Shown one piece after another: positions 21,991-28,493 of a DNA stretch of 28,493 nucleotides (position 1 is its first letter; each line of letters starts with the position of its first letter). Source of the stretch: JAIVJN01 sp036732565. Lineage in GTDB: Bacteria; Acidobacteriota; Vicinamibacteria; Vicinamibacterales; UBA2999. The position numbers were made by a program, and so were the translations under genes. The stretch covers positions 1 through 28,493 of the forward strand of contig DAINCF010000017.1 of assembly GCA_036732565.1 (NCBI GenBank), given 5' to 3'. The notes under the pieces were generated by a model. That model saw nothing but the letters and a program-made list of their open reading frames with translations. It searched no databases and was not told where the DNA came from.

Positions 21991-22068
21991 AGCCATAGCC
22001 TCGCCTCGCGAGGCTTGGCTATTCGTCAGGTCCTCAGGCACACCGCAACTCGCCTTCGGCTCGTTGCG
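21991..22068 (+). repeat. Two hairpins with TCGC cores and unlike arms
   Basis: First: AGCCTCGC (21997-22004), loop CTC, GCGAGGCT (22008-22015), extended by AGCC (21991-21994)/GGCT (22017-22020). Second: CGCAAC (22044-22049)/GTTGCG (22063-22068) around TCGCCTTCGGCTC, with an inner GCC/GGC. The second core equals that at 19520-19533. Confidence 0.72.
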
Positions 22069-22075
22069 AGTGGGC

Positions 22076-22097
22076 ACGAATCCCTGCCTCCCAGCCA
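22076..22097 (+). repeat. tRNA-Gln-like 3' end, copy 2
   Basis: Identical over 22 bases to 5898-5919 and in the same orientation: half of a T-loop (ACGAATCCC), the acceptor strand CCTCCCA, discriminator G and CCA. As with copy 1, no tRNA 5' half precedes it and an AT-rich tract (ATTTT) follows. Confidence 0.7.
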
Positions 22098-22222
22098 ATT
22101 TTCGGTTTCGTTGCCTTCCACCAGCAAGTCGAAGAACTCGCTCGCGCCGCGAGTGTCGCGGATGCGTTTGCGAAGTCTCACGGCCACTAGCGTTCGAGCC
22201 AGTTCGGGAGGGCCTCGCCATG

Positions 22223-25200
22223 TCAACGGGCCGCGCGCGGGTTGGCGTATTTGTTTGTCGCGCCGGGCGTCGGCAGGTCCGTCGTCACCACCGCGCCGCG
22301 GGGATGGGCGCGGGCGAGCGGCGTCGTAAGCGTGATGCCGCTCCCCGCCAGCAGCGTATCTGACGGATGGGCAATCTTGAGCGGCGCCGTCACGGTGATA
22401 CGGGCGCCGCCGCGGCCGCCCTGCACCTGGGCGATGGTGGCGGTTTCCTGGTTCGCGCCGCTGTCGATGGTGATCGACTGGCCCACGACGAAGCCGGCGG
22501 TGGCGGCGACGGGGATGACGGCGTCTCCCACCTGGGTCGCCGCGCCCGCGCGAGTGCTGCCCGCCGTGCCGACCGACGCGATGACAGCGCTTTCGCCGGC
22601 CGGGCCGCTGCCGATCATCACCGTCTGGGTAGGCGCGAACTCCGCCACGCCGGTCACTTTGATATTGGTGGCTCCGGCGGCAGCGCCTTCCGGCACGGTA
22701 GTGGCGGGCTGCACCACAAAGTCGGTGCAGAGACTGTCGGTGTCGTGACCGTCGGGGAAGCGGCCGATGCTGCGATTGGGCGCTCCGGGTGCAGCGACGG
22801 CGGCCGCGATGTTGGCGGTGGCTGGGCCTGAGCCGGCGCCGGGCACGACGGCGATGCAGCCGCCCCCTTGCTGCACTCCCTCCAACGTCGCCAGGTCCGG
22901 CCTGGTGATATAGCCGTTCGCGCTGGAATTGCTCTGCTGCGAGCCATAGACGATGGCGTCCATCACCACCGCGCCGGACGCGTCGGTCAACTCGATGGCG
23001 CCGCCGGTGATGAAAAGCGTGCTGCCGAACCAGGCTTGCGGCGCCGGACCCTGATAGCCCTCGGTGGCCAGGGCGCGATAACGCACCGGCGCGCCGTACG
23101 CATGGGCACGGGCCAGCGGGCGGTCGAGCACCACGCCGCTGCCCAGCGCCTGCACCGCATCGCCGCTGCGATGGGCAAAGCGCGTGGCAGGTGTGAAGGA
23201 GATGCCGGTGCCCCTGCCCCAGACATCGACGCCGGAGGTATGCGGCAGTTTGAGCGGCGCCGTCAGAGTGACGCCGGTGCCTTCCGGTCCCGCGGTGCCG
23301 ACCGAGGCGACCACCGCCCGCTCCGTGCGCTGGCCGGTGCCAATGGTCAACGTGTCGCCGTCGCTGACATCGGCCAGCGCCGTCAGCTTGATGTTGGTGG
23401 CCCCCGGCATGGAGGAGGCCGCCAGCGTGGTCTGGGTCGCAGCCTTGCCTACCGATGTCACAGTGGCGATCTCGGTGTTGCCGCCCAAGTCGATGCCGAT
23501 CTTCTGGCCCACGGCGAACCCCTCGGCGCTGTGCACCGGCAGGTTGGTCGTGCCGGCGGGGAAATCCAGCCACGGCCCGGTCGAGACATTGATGAACACT
23601 TTGGTCGGCGCCGTGGCGGCGGTTCCCGCGCTCTTGACCATGCGGCTCTCGCCGTCGACGTCGATCCCCGCACCGGGCGAAAGGTCGGCGGTGCTGCGCA
23701 GATTGACGGTGGTGGCGCCGGCCACCGCCGGCCCCTCCAGGCCGGAATTGGCGAGACCCAGAAGGTAATGCGAGCTCGGCGCGATCTTCGTGCCGGCGGG
23801 AATGATGGCTAGCGTTCCCGGCGCCGACCAGGTGCGGGTATTGACCAGCCGCCAGCCCGAAATGTCCACTGGACTGGGGCTCGCATTGTGAAGCTCGATG
23901 AATTGGTCGGTGGCATTGCCGCCTGAGGCGAACCGCACTTCATTGAGCTTGATCGGCTCAACGCTCCGCACCCGCTGCTGGCTCACATCGGCACCGCCAT
24001 TCCAAGCCGCGCGCAGCGTCAGGAAGCCCATGTTGGCGCGGGCCGGGGCGGTGACCTGAAGAGTGGCGCGCACGGATGCGCCCGGCGCCACCGAGGCAAA
24101 CGTGGCGGGGCCGGAAGCCCGCGCCGCCCAGCCGGCGGGCAGCGAGACGGTGAGGCGCACATTGTCCATCGCCGCCGCGTTCGTGTTTACGAAACTCGCG
24201 GTGACTTCCTTGACCGCATTCGGGGTGAAGCTGGTGAGCCGCGTCTGGGTCAGGCGCGCGACATCGTATTTCGCCGCCACGATATTGGCCTGCACCTTGT
24301 CGGCGACGCCGTCGCCTGGATGGCCCGCTGTCATCACCCCCTCATAGAAGGTGCCGGCCGAGCCATTGCCATTGTCGCCGCCATTGCCCATCTGGATGGC
24401 GCCCTTCTTGTGCATCGGGTAATAGGCGCCGTTCTCCTTGGAACCGGGACGCACCCCGGCATAGAAGGTCTGCAAACCGCCGCTCTGCGCGTTGCCGCCT
24501 TTCAGCTCCCAGAAATTCCGGCCGCCGCCGCCGAACACGCCCGTAACGAAACGCCAGTTGATTGTGGGGTTGGCTTCGTTGACGCGGGCGTTGTAGCCGG
24601 AGAAGAGCCCCGCCTCCATGTCCGACATGATCCAGGGGCCGGTGCCCGAACCGCTGCCCCAACCGGTGGAGGTGCCGAAATAGACGCTCTCCATCGTGCC
24701 GGTGCCGACCGCCAGTCCGTTGGTCGAGGCATTGCCGTAATTGAAGCAGCAGCCGTTGGAATAATGCTCGCCGTCCACCACCGCGTGGATGCCGGCGGGC
24801 TCGTCGTCGATCGGCAGGTCCCGGGCATTGTTGTTGCGGAAACCCATGCCCGGCATGATGTAGACGCCATAGGCCTTGTGGCCGCCGCCGATGGAGATGG
24901 GCGCCATGTCGGCGATGGGCTGCGCGTCGAAGGCGCCCTTGTCCGGCCCGGGATAGAGCGGGCCCGGCGGCGCCTGCATCAAATCATTGCCCTTGCCCGC
25001 CTGGTCATAGATGCGGTTGATGTAACACAGCGCGCCCGCGCAGAAACGATCTTGCGCCGCCGCATCGGCGAAGCCGCCGGCGACGACGCCGATATTCAGC
25101 AGCCGTCCGTCGGCGTGCTTCACCTGGTAGAGCGGGCCGCCGTAGCGCGACGACAAGGATCGCACCGTCGAGTGTGCGGTGACGCAAGGGGTTCCCGCCG

Positions 25201-25318
25201 CCGCATAGATGTCGCACGGGCCTTGTGGCCGCGCCTGCTGGGCCGTGCCCGGTGCGGCGAGCGTGGAAGCGACACCGGCCAGGGCGACCGCGAACAGCGC
25301 ATGATGCAGTTTCGGCAT
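22223..25318 (-). CDS. GH54 alpha-L-arabinofuranosidase with NEW3 and lamin-tail domains and internal repeats
   Basis: A 1031-residue secreted enzyme. The signal peptide spans residues 1-27. The GH54 catalytic domain (about 34-350) starts GPCDIYAAAGTPCVTAHSTVRSL. The nucleophile is probably Glu235 in GPWIMSDMEAGLF and the acid/base Asp315 in GNGGDNGNGSAGTFYEG, by comparison with fungal AbfB. A NEW3-like beta-sandwich (about 365-450) follows. A lamin-tail domain then begins at IKLNEVRFASGGNATDQFIELHN (456-527) and seems to resume at 768-867 (ITGGAIELTDASG ... RFPDGHDTDSLCTDF); the stretch between is filled by repeats also found at 880-1031. The enzyme removes arabinofuranosyl side chains from arabinoxylan or arabinan. 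The fungal-type arabinose-binding domain (CBM42) is not seen. ATG 25318 follows GGGAAG. Confidence 0.9.
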   Translation of the reverse strand: MPKLHHALFAVALAGVASTLAAPGTAQQARPQGPCDIYAAAGTPCVTAHSTVRSLSSRYGGPLYQVKHADGRLLNIGVVAGGFADAAAQDRFCAGALCYINRIYDQAGKGNDLMQAPPGPLYPGPDKGAFDAQPIADMAPISIGGGHKAYGVYIMPGMGFRNNNARDLPIDDEPAGIHAVVDGEHYSNGCCFNYGNASTNGLAVGTGTMESVYFGTSTGWGSGSGTGPWIMSDMEAGLFSGYNARVNEANPTINWRFVTGVFGGGGRNFWELKGGNAQSGGLQTFYAGVRPGSKENGAYYPMHKKGAIQMGNGGDNGNGSAGTFYEGVMTAGHPGDGVADKVQANIVAAKYDVARLTQTRLTSFTPNAVKEVTASFVNTNAAAMDNVRLTVSLPAGWAARASGPATFASVAPGASVRATLQVTAPARANMGFLTLRAAWNGGADVSQQRVRSVEPIKLNEVRFASGGNATDQFIELHNASPSPVDISGWRLVNTRTWSAPGTLAIIPAGTKIAPSSHYLLGLANSGLEGPAVAGATTVNLRSTADLSPGAGIDVDGESRMVKSAGTAATAPTKVFINVSTGPWLDFPAGTTNLPVHSAEGFAVGQKIGIDLGGNTEIATVTSVGKAATQTTLAASSMPGATNIKLTALADVSDGDTLTIGTGQRTERAVVASVGTAGPEGTGVTLTAPLKLPHTSGVDVWGRGTGISFTPATRFAHRSGDAVQALGSGVVLDRPLARAHAYGAPVRYRALATEGYQGPAPQAWFGSTLFITGGAIELTDASGAVVMDAIVYGSQQSNSSANGYITRPDLATLEGVQQGGGCIAVVPGAGSGPATANIAAAVAAPGAPNRSIGRFPDGHDTDSLCTDFVVQPATTVPEGAAAGATNIKVTGVAEFAPTQTVMIGSGPAGESAVIASVGTAGSTRAGAATQVGDAVIPVAATAGFVVGQSITIDSGANQETATIAQVQGGRGGARITVTAPLKIAHPSDTLLAGSGITLTTPLARAHPRGAVVTTDLPTPGATNKYANPRAAR

Positions 25319-25320
25319 AC

Positions 25321-25499
25321 GCTTCCCGTTAGCCGGCCCCCGCGAAGTCGCGCACGGCTTCTAGTTCTTCGAGGCCTCGTCGTGCCTCGCCTTCCTCGGC
25401 CCGCCGAAGAGAGTTTCCATCATCTTGTTTTGGCGCACACGTGCGAACCTGAACGCCCCTCCGCCCGTCGCGTTACGTTTCTTCCGTGGAGGCGCACAC
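25321..25499. other. Gap between GH54 and GH51 genes, 179 bp
   Basis: Both flanking genes are on the minus strand. The gap has a short open frame ending MMETLFGGPRKARHDEASKN at TAG near 25362 with no start signal; it may be chance or the tail of a lost gene. No clear terminator or promoter is seen, so read-through from GH51 into GH54 is possible. Confidence 0.4.
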
Positions 25500-27467
25500 T
25501 CACCGCGCTGTGATCGCCACCACCGCCACCGAGTAAGGCTCGAGTTCGATGGTCAGGTCCGGGCTCCACGTCATGGTCCGCTGCACCGGGCGGATCTTGT
25601 CAGGCTCCGCCAGCGACGCCGCCTCGGTGGGCGGGGCGCTGATGGTGTGGACCGTGACCGTTGCCCCTGCCGGCACTCGTGCCCCGCGCAGCCGCGCGAG
25701 CAGCGTGTGCCGGCTGGCATCGTAATTCACGGCCTTGATCACGATGCGCCGGCGGTCCGCACTGGCCGTCGCGATGGCATCCACGGTGCCGGGCTGCCAG
25801 GCTTCGGGCTTCGCGGTGGAGATCTCATCGAACAGCACACGCCGGTCGGTGTCGCGGAAAGTACCGCTCGCAGAGGCGAGGTAGATTTCGGCGTAGTGTT
25901 CGCGGAACAGCTTCTCGACGACGTAGCCAGCCCCGGGGAACCACGAGACGTGATCGTGGTAGATGAACGCGGTCCACGTCGGGTCGTCGGTCGTGTTGCG
26001 CATCAGCAGGGCCGGCGCGGTCATCGTCAGCGCGGGTCCCAGCGTCTCGTAGAGGATTAGGCTGCCCGCCGCGTGCAGACCGGCACGCCAGTCGTAGGTG
26101 CGGCTGAGATTCCACTCGAGCACCGCCAGCTTGATGTCCGGGTGCGCCGACGCGCGCACGTAGTCGCGGAGCTTCACGAGGTAGTCGCCGATGCGCCGGA
26201 CGCCGGTCTGGAAGCGATCGCTCTCGTACTCGTAGTTGTGGACGCCGAGCACGTCGAAGTTGTCGCCGGCGAGATCAATCACCGTCTGGCTCCACCCCAT
26301 GTCGTTCGAGCGCTTCTGCCCACACGCGACGATCGTCGCCCGGGGCGCGATCTGCCGGAGCCGGCTGCCGTAGACGTTGACGACGTCCGCATACCGCTCC
26401 GCCGTGAAGCCGTTATTCATCGGCTCGTTGTCGATCTGGAAGTAGCGGACGTCGTAGGGCTCCGGATGCCCGTTCCGTGCGCGCCGCGCCCCCCACTCCG
26501 TCGTCGGCGGATCGATCAGGTAGTGGACCCAGTCCATGGCGTATTGCACGGACTCGGCATCGGTCTTGGCGGCGGGCAGGACGATCATGGCGTCGCTCCC
26601 GAGCTGGCGCGTGAGCCCCATGAACTCGTCGGTGCCGAACCCGTAGTAGTCGGAGTAGCCGCCCCACATGACGTTCGGGTGATAGGTACGCGATGCGTGC
26701 GGCCCGATCCCGTCCTTCCACAGGTAGGTCGAGGCGAACGACCCGCCAGGCCAGCGGATGAACGGCGGCGCGAGTCCGCGCAGGGCGGCGAGCAGGTCGG
26801 GACGCAGCATGCCGTTGGCACGGACATCGGCGCGCATCAGGGAGACGAAGTCGACCAGCACCGCGCCGGTGCCGCTGGCCGCGATCTCGACGACCGCCGC
26901 GGTCTCCGTCCGCGGACTGCTGAACGAGATCGGCACCTCGCGCCACGCCGCACCGGACGTCGCGAGCGGCGCCTCCCACAGCTGCGCACCATCGGACCCA
27001 CGGACCCGGAAGGACACGCGAGGCGCGCCGGCCTCGACCTTCAGCCACGCGGAGCCGGCGTACTCGACGCCACTCTGGAGGTAGACGCGGTCCTGCCGGA
27101 TGCCCGCAGCGGCGCGACCCGCGGCGATCCGAACGCTCTTGGTCCCCTTCTCGAACGGCACATCGATAGTCCGTACCGCCCCGGCGGAGCCGAAGGCGGT
27201 CCAGTAGGTCGCAAAGTCCTCCGCCTCGAACCCGGCGCCGCGGATTTGTTCCGCGAACAGTCCATCGACGACAGCGTGGTTGATGTGCTCGAGAAACTGC
27301 CCGTAGACGTTCCGGTCGATGATTCCAGCCTTGCGATCGGTATCGACGACGAGCACGGCGACGCCAGGTTCCGCGGCGAGGCCTGAGCCGGCCGTAACCG
27401 GACTCAGCGATGCAATGACAGCGGCAGTCAGGAATAGGGCGAGTGCTCGGGTGTGCGGCTGACTCAT
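25500..27467 (-). CDS. GH51-type alpha-L-arabinofuranosidase
   Basis: A 655-residue exported enzyme. I start at ATG 27467-27465 because the signal peptide MSQPHTRALALFLTAAVIASLSPVTAGSGLAAEP follows directly, with AGGAG 11 nt upstream; the frame is open 16 codons further without such features. After a start block around VYGQFLEHINH, a carbohydrate-binding-like insert (about 95-215) interrupts, then the barrel runs from PFIRWPGGSF. The acid/base Glu348 lies in QIDNEP and the nucleophile Glu451 in LAVLEWNL; the C-terminal beta domain ends ELEPYSVAVVAI. GH51 enzymes release L-arabinose from arabino-oligosaccharides and complement the GH54 enzyme encoded just downstream. Confidence 0.93.
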   Translation of the reverse strand: MSQPHTRALALFLTAAVIASLSPVTAGSGLAAEPGVAVLVVDTDRKAGIIDRNVYGQFLEHINHAVVDGLFAEQIRGAGFEAEDFATYWTAFGSAGAVRTIDVPFEKGTKSVRIAAGRAAAGIRQDRVYLQSGVEYAGSAWLKVEAGAPRVSFRVRGSDGAQLWEAPLATSGAAWREVPISFSSPRTETAAVVEIAASGTGAVLVDFVSLMRADVRANGMLRPDLLAALRGLAPPFIRWPGGSFASTYLWKDGIGPHASRTYHPNVMWGGYSDYYGFGTDEFMGLTRQLGSDAMIVLPAAKTDAESVQYAMDWVHYLIDPPTTEWGARRARNGHPEPYDVRYFQIDNEPMNNGFTAERYADVVNVYGSRLRQIAPRATIVACGQKRSNDMGWSQTVIDLAGDNFDVLGVHNYEYESDRFQTGVRRIGDYLVKLRDYVRASAHPDIKLAVLEWNLSRTYDWRAGLHAAGSLILYETLGPALTMTAPALLMRNTTDDPTWTAFIYHDHVSWFPGAGYVVEKLFREHYAEIYLASASGTFRDTDRRVLFDEISTAKPEAWQPGTVDAIATASADRRRIVIKAVNYDASRHTLLARLRGARVPAGATVTVHTISAPPTEAASLAEPDKIRPVQRTMTWSPDLTIELEPYSVAVVAITAR

Positions 27468-27594
27468 GACGTGGCGAACTCCTGCCTGACTCCTATCCTG
27501 GCGAGAGTCCGGCATTTGCGTCCCGCGCCCAGCACCCTGATGGGACCGGTTCCAGTCCGCGGCATGGGGTGCCGCCCAAATTGGCGCAATGCAT

Positions 27595-27611
27595 TGTGCA
27601 TATTATGCACA
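27595..27611. promoter_or_regulatory. 17-bp perfect palindrome, candidate operator for the GH51 gene
   Basis: TGTGCATATTATGCACA has 8-bp arms around a central T and lies 128 bases before the GH51 start. Just to its left CAATGCATTG is itself a 10-bp palindrome. TAATAT inside the palindrome could be a -10 box on the minus strand. Confidence 0.55.
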
Positions 27612-27758
27612 GCGCCGTAAAGGGCCGATGCGCCGCTCGAGAGGCGGTTATCTCCTCGAGCCAGACCCCCGAACCAGTCGAGGACGCGAAGAATTCGCCT
27701 GTTTCTGGAGCTTCCGTCGGCGGCCCGCCGCCAGCTTATGGGGACATTAGGTTTGGCG

Positions 27759-27787
27759 TTGACAAGACTCACAAGATAATCGATTAT
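27759..27787 (+). promoter_or_regulatory. Sigma-70-type promoter of the TonB receptor gene
   Basis: TTGACA (27759-27764), 17 bases, GATTAT (27782-27787). The -35 box is perfect and the spacing ideal; the -10 matches 4 of 6. The start codon of the receptor follows 64 bases after the -10. The -10 lies inside the palindrome at 27775-27788. Confidence 0.6.
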
Positions 27788-27788
27788 C
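27775..27788. promoter_or_regulatory. 14-bp perfect palindrome over the -10 box, LacI-type operator candidate
   Basis: GATAATCGATTATC is perfectly symmetric with a central CG, as in operators of LacI-family repressors. Its overlap with the -10 box would allow a bound repressor to block RNA polymerase. No LacI-family gene lies within the window. Confidence 0.55.
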
Positions 27789-27850
27789 GAGCGCCTTTTG
27801 TAAGAAAAGGCTAGGCGTGAACGTTTACGCAATCCCAACCAGGAGGGCGT

Positions 27851-28493
27851 GTGGTAAACCGCTTCGTCGTTTCGACCCGGCTCGTGGCGTTGATCTCGAT
27901 GCTGCTCTCGGCCGCCGCCCCCACGATGGGCCAGAGCTTTTACGGCTCACTCCTCAGCGTCGTCAAGGACGCCCAGGGCGGCATCATCCCAGGCGCCACC
28001 GTCGTGCTGACCAACATGGGGACCAACGAGCGGCGCGAGGGCGTCAGCGCTGAGGATGGCACCTTCCGATTCGTGAATCTGGTCCCGGGCGCGTACCGGC
28101 TCGAGGTCGAGCTCGCCGGGTTCCAGCGCTTCATGCGCGAGGGGATCGCGGTGAACGTGCAGCAGACGCCGCGCATCGAGGCGACGCTCGAGCTCGGCAC
28201 CCTCGCGGAAACGCTCACCGTTACCGGCGAAGCGCCGCTGCTGCAGACGCAGAGCGGATCGGTCGCCACTGTCGTGGCCAGCCGCGCCGTGCAGGACCTC
28301 CCGCTCAACGGCCGCAACGTCCTCAACCTGATCTCGCTGGCGCCGTCGGTCGTGCCGCAGGGGCTGAGCGAGGGCAGCCTGACCGGCAAGAACGTCTTCG
28401 CCGCCGGCAACTACCAGATCGGTGGCGGCACGGCGAACCAGAGCGCGTCGTTCTTCGACGGCGTCCCGGTGCAGGACATGGCCTACGGCAACA
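27851..28493 (+). CDS. TonB-dependent receptor with carboxypeptidase-regulatory-like N-terminal domain (3' partial)
   Basis: GTG 27851 follows GGAGG (27842-27846) and the frame runs off the right edge after 214 codons. The signal peptide covers residues 1-27 (VVNRFVVSTRLVALISMLLS...). A carboxypeptidase-regulatory-like beta domain follows (SLLSVVKDAQGGIIPGATVVLTN...VNLVPGAYRLEVELAGFQ), then TLTVTGEAPLLQTQSGSVATVV and the plug segment VQDLPLNGRNVLNLISLAPSVVPQG. This is the Oar-like/SusC-like receptor type that is abundant in Acidobacteriota, an outer-membrane importer energised by TonB. Next to the GH51 and GH54 genes, it probably takes up arabino-oligosaccharides. Its promoter overlaps a palindrome at 27775-27788. 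Confidence 0.93.
   Translation, partial: MVNRFVVSTRLVALISMLLSAAAPTMGQSFYGSLLSVVKDAQGGIIPGATVVLTNMGTNERREGVSAEDGTFRFVNLVPGAYRLEVELAGFQRFMREGIAVNVQQTPRIEATLELGTLAETLTVTGEAPLLQTQSGSVATVVASRAVQDLPLNGRNVLNLISLAPSVVPQGLSEGSLTGKNVFAAGNYQIGGGTANQSASFFDGVPVQDMAYGN

Larger units (their letters stand above)
21770..22222. other. Intergenic region, 453 bp, repeat-rich
   Basis: It lies between the DUF6968 start and the GH54 stop and contains the 30-nt element (copy 5), three hairpins and the second tRNA-Gln-like 3' end, but no gene. The sequence from about 22100 to 22222 shows no features. Confidence 0.6.
27468..27850. other. Divergent regulatory region between GH51 and the TonB receptor, 383 bp
   Basis: It contains two palindromes and a promoter described separately, plus a GGTTCC sequence at 27549 like the left half of the 30-nt element. 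No gene is seen. The two transcription units face outward from here, which fits common control by sugar-responsive regulators. Confidence 0.6.

Noticed and set aside
9977..22068. Integron cassette array, with the repeats as attC sites
   Set aside because: The repeats share one orientation and hairpins with short cores, as attC sites do, but I could not find paired RYYYAAC / GTTRRRY core sites around them, there is no intI, and gene directions are mixed within blocks. One RYYYAAC-like ACTTAAC near 19430 has no partner.

Overview
The window is GC-rich bacterial DNA from a Gram-negative chromosome. Its gene content points to Acidobacteriota, most likely a Vicinamibacteria-like soil lineage: a TonB-dependent receptor with an N-terminal carboxypeptidase-regulatory-like domain, an SBBP beta-propeller protein, secreted amidohydrolases, a TlpA-like thioredoxin and the tail of a PD40-type protein kinase. 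This placement is an inference from gene families; no rRNA or complete tRNA is present to confirm it.

Layout. 0-2.7 kb: end of a receiver-domain protein and a convergent seven-repeat SBBP secreted protein. 2.7-6.2 kb: 5' half of a tRNA-Arg gene, a fatty-acid-hydroxylase/sterol-desaturase membrane protein, a DUF6155-like protein, and the N-terminal stump of a TOTE-type archaeo-eukaryotic primase. 6.2-9.4 kb: a tightly coupled operon of KdgT-like permease, four-carbon sugar-acid kinase and PdxA2-type dehydrogenase, which fits uptake and catabolism of threonate/erythronate-like acids. 9.4-12.2 kb: an accessory stretch with an esterase fragment, a toxin-antitoxin unit with a third overlapping small gene and a palindromic operator, and two decayed genes. 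12.3-19.4 kb: a secreted metal amidohydrolase, the DUF350-DUF1190-glutathionylspermidine-synthase-like operon, a decayed kinase tail, a TlpA-like protein, and DUF1428 plus an amidohydrolase-2. 19.4-22.2 kb: repeats and hairpins around a DUF433/DUF5615 toxin-antitoxin pair whose toxin is frameshifted, and a DUF6968 gene followed by a gene with an in-frame TAG. 22.2-28.5 kb: an arabinose-polymer locus with a large GH54 enzyme, a GH51 alpha-L-arabinofuranosidase, and a divergent TonB receptor. Two strong palindromes lie in the divergent intergenic region.

The most unusual signal is not a gene. The intergenic gaps carry short dispersed repeats, all on the + strand whatever the direction of the neighbouring genes: (i) a 30-nt element, GGTTCCAACT-N8-TCTGGTCCACCA, in five copies with constant 8-nt spacing; (ii) hairpins with a conserved TCGC-TTCG-like core and arms that differ in sequence yet stay complementary; (iii) pieces of tRNA genes, namely a tRNA-Arg 5' half, a shared D-arm 16-mer, and an identical 22-bp tRNA-Gln-like 3' end at 5.9 and 22.1 kb. 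These sit at boundaries between gene blocks and next to truncated genes, which suggests that they mark or mediate rearrangement.
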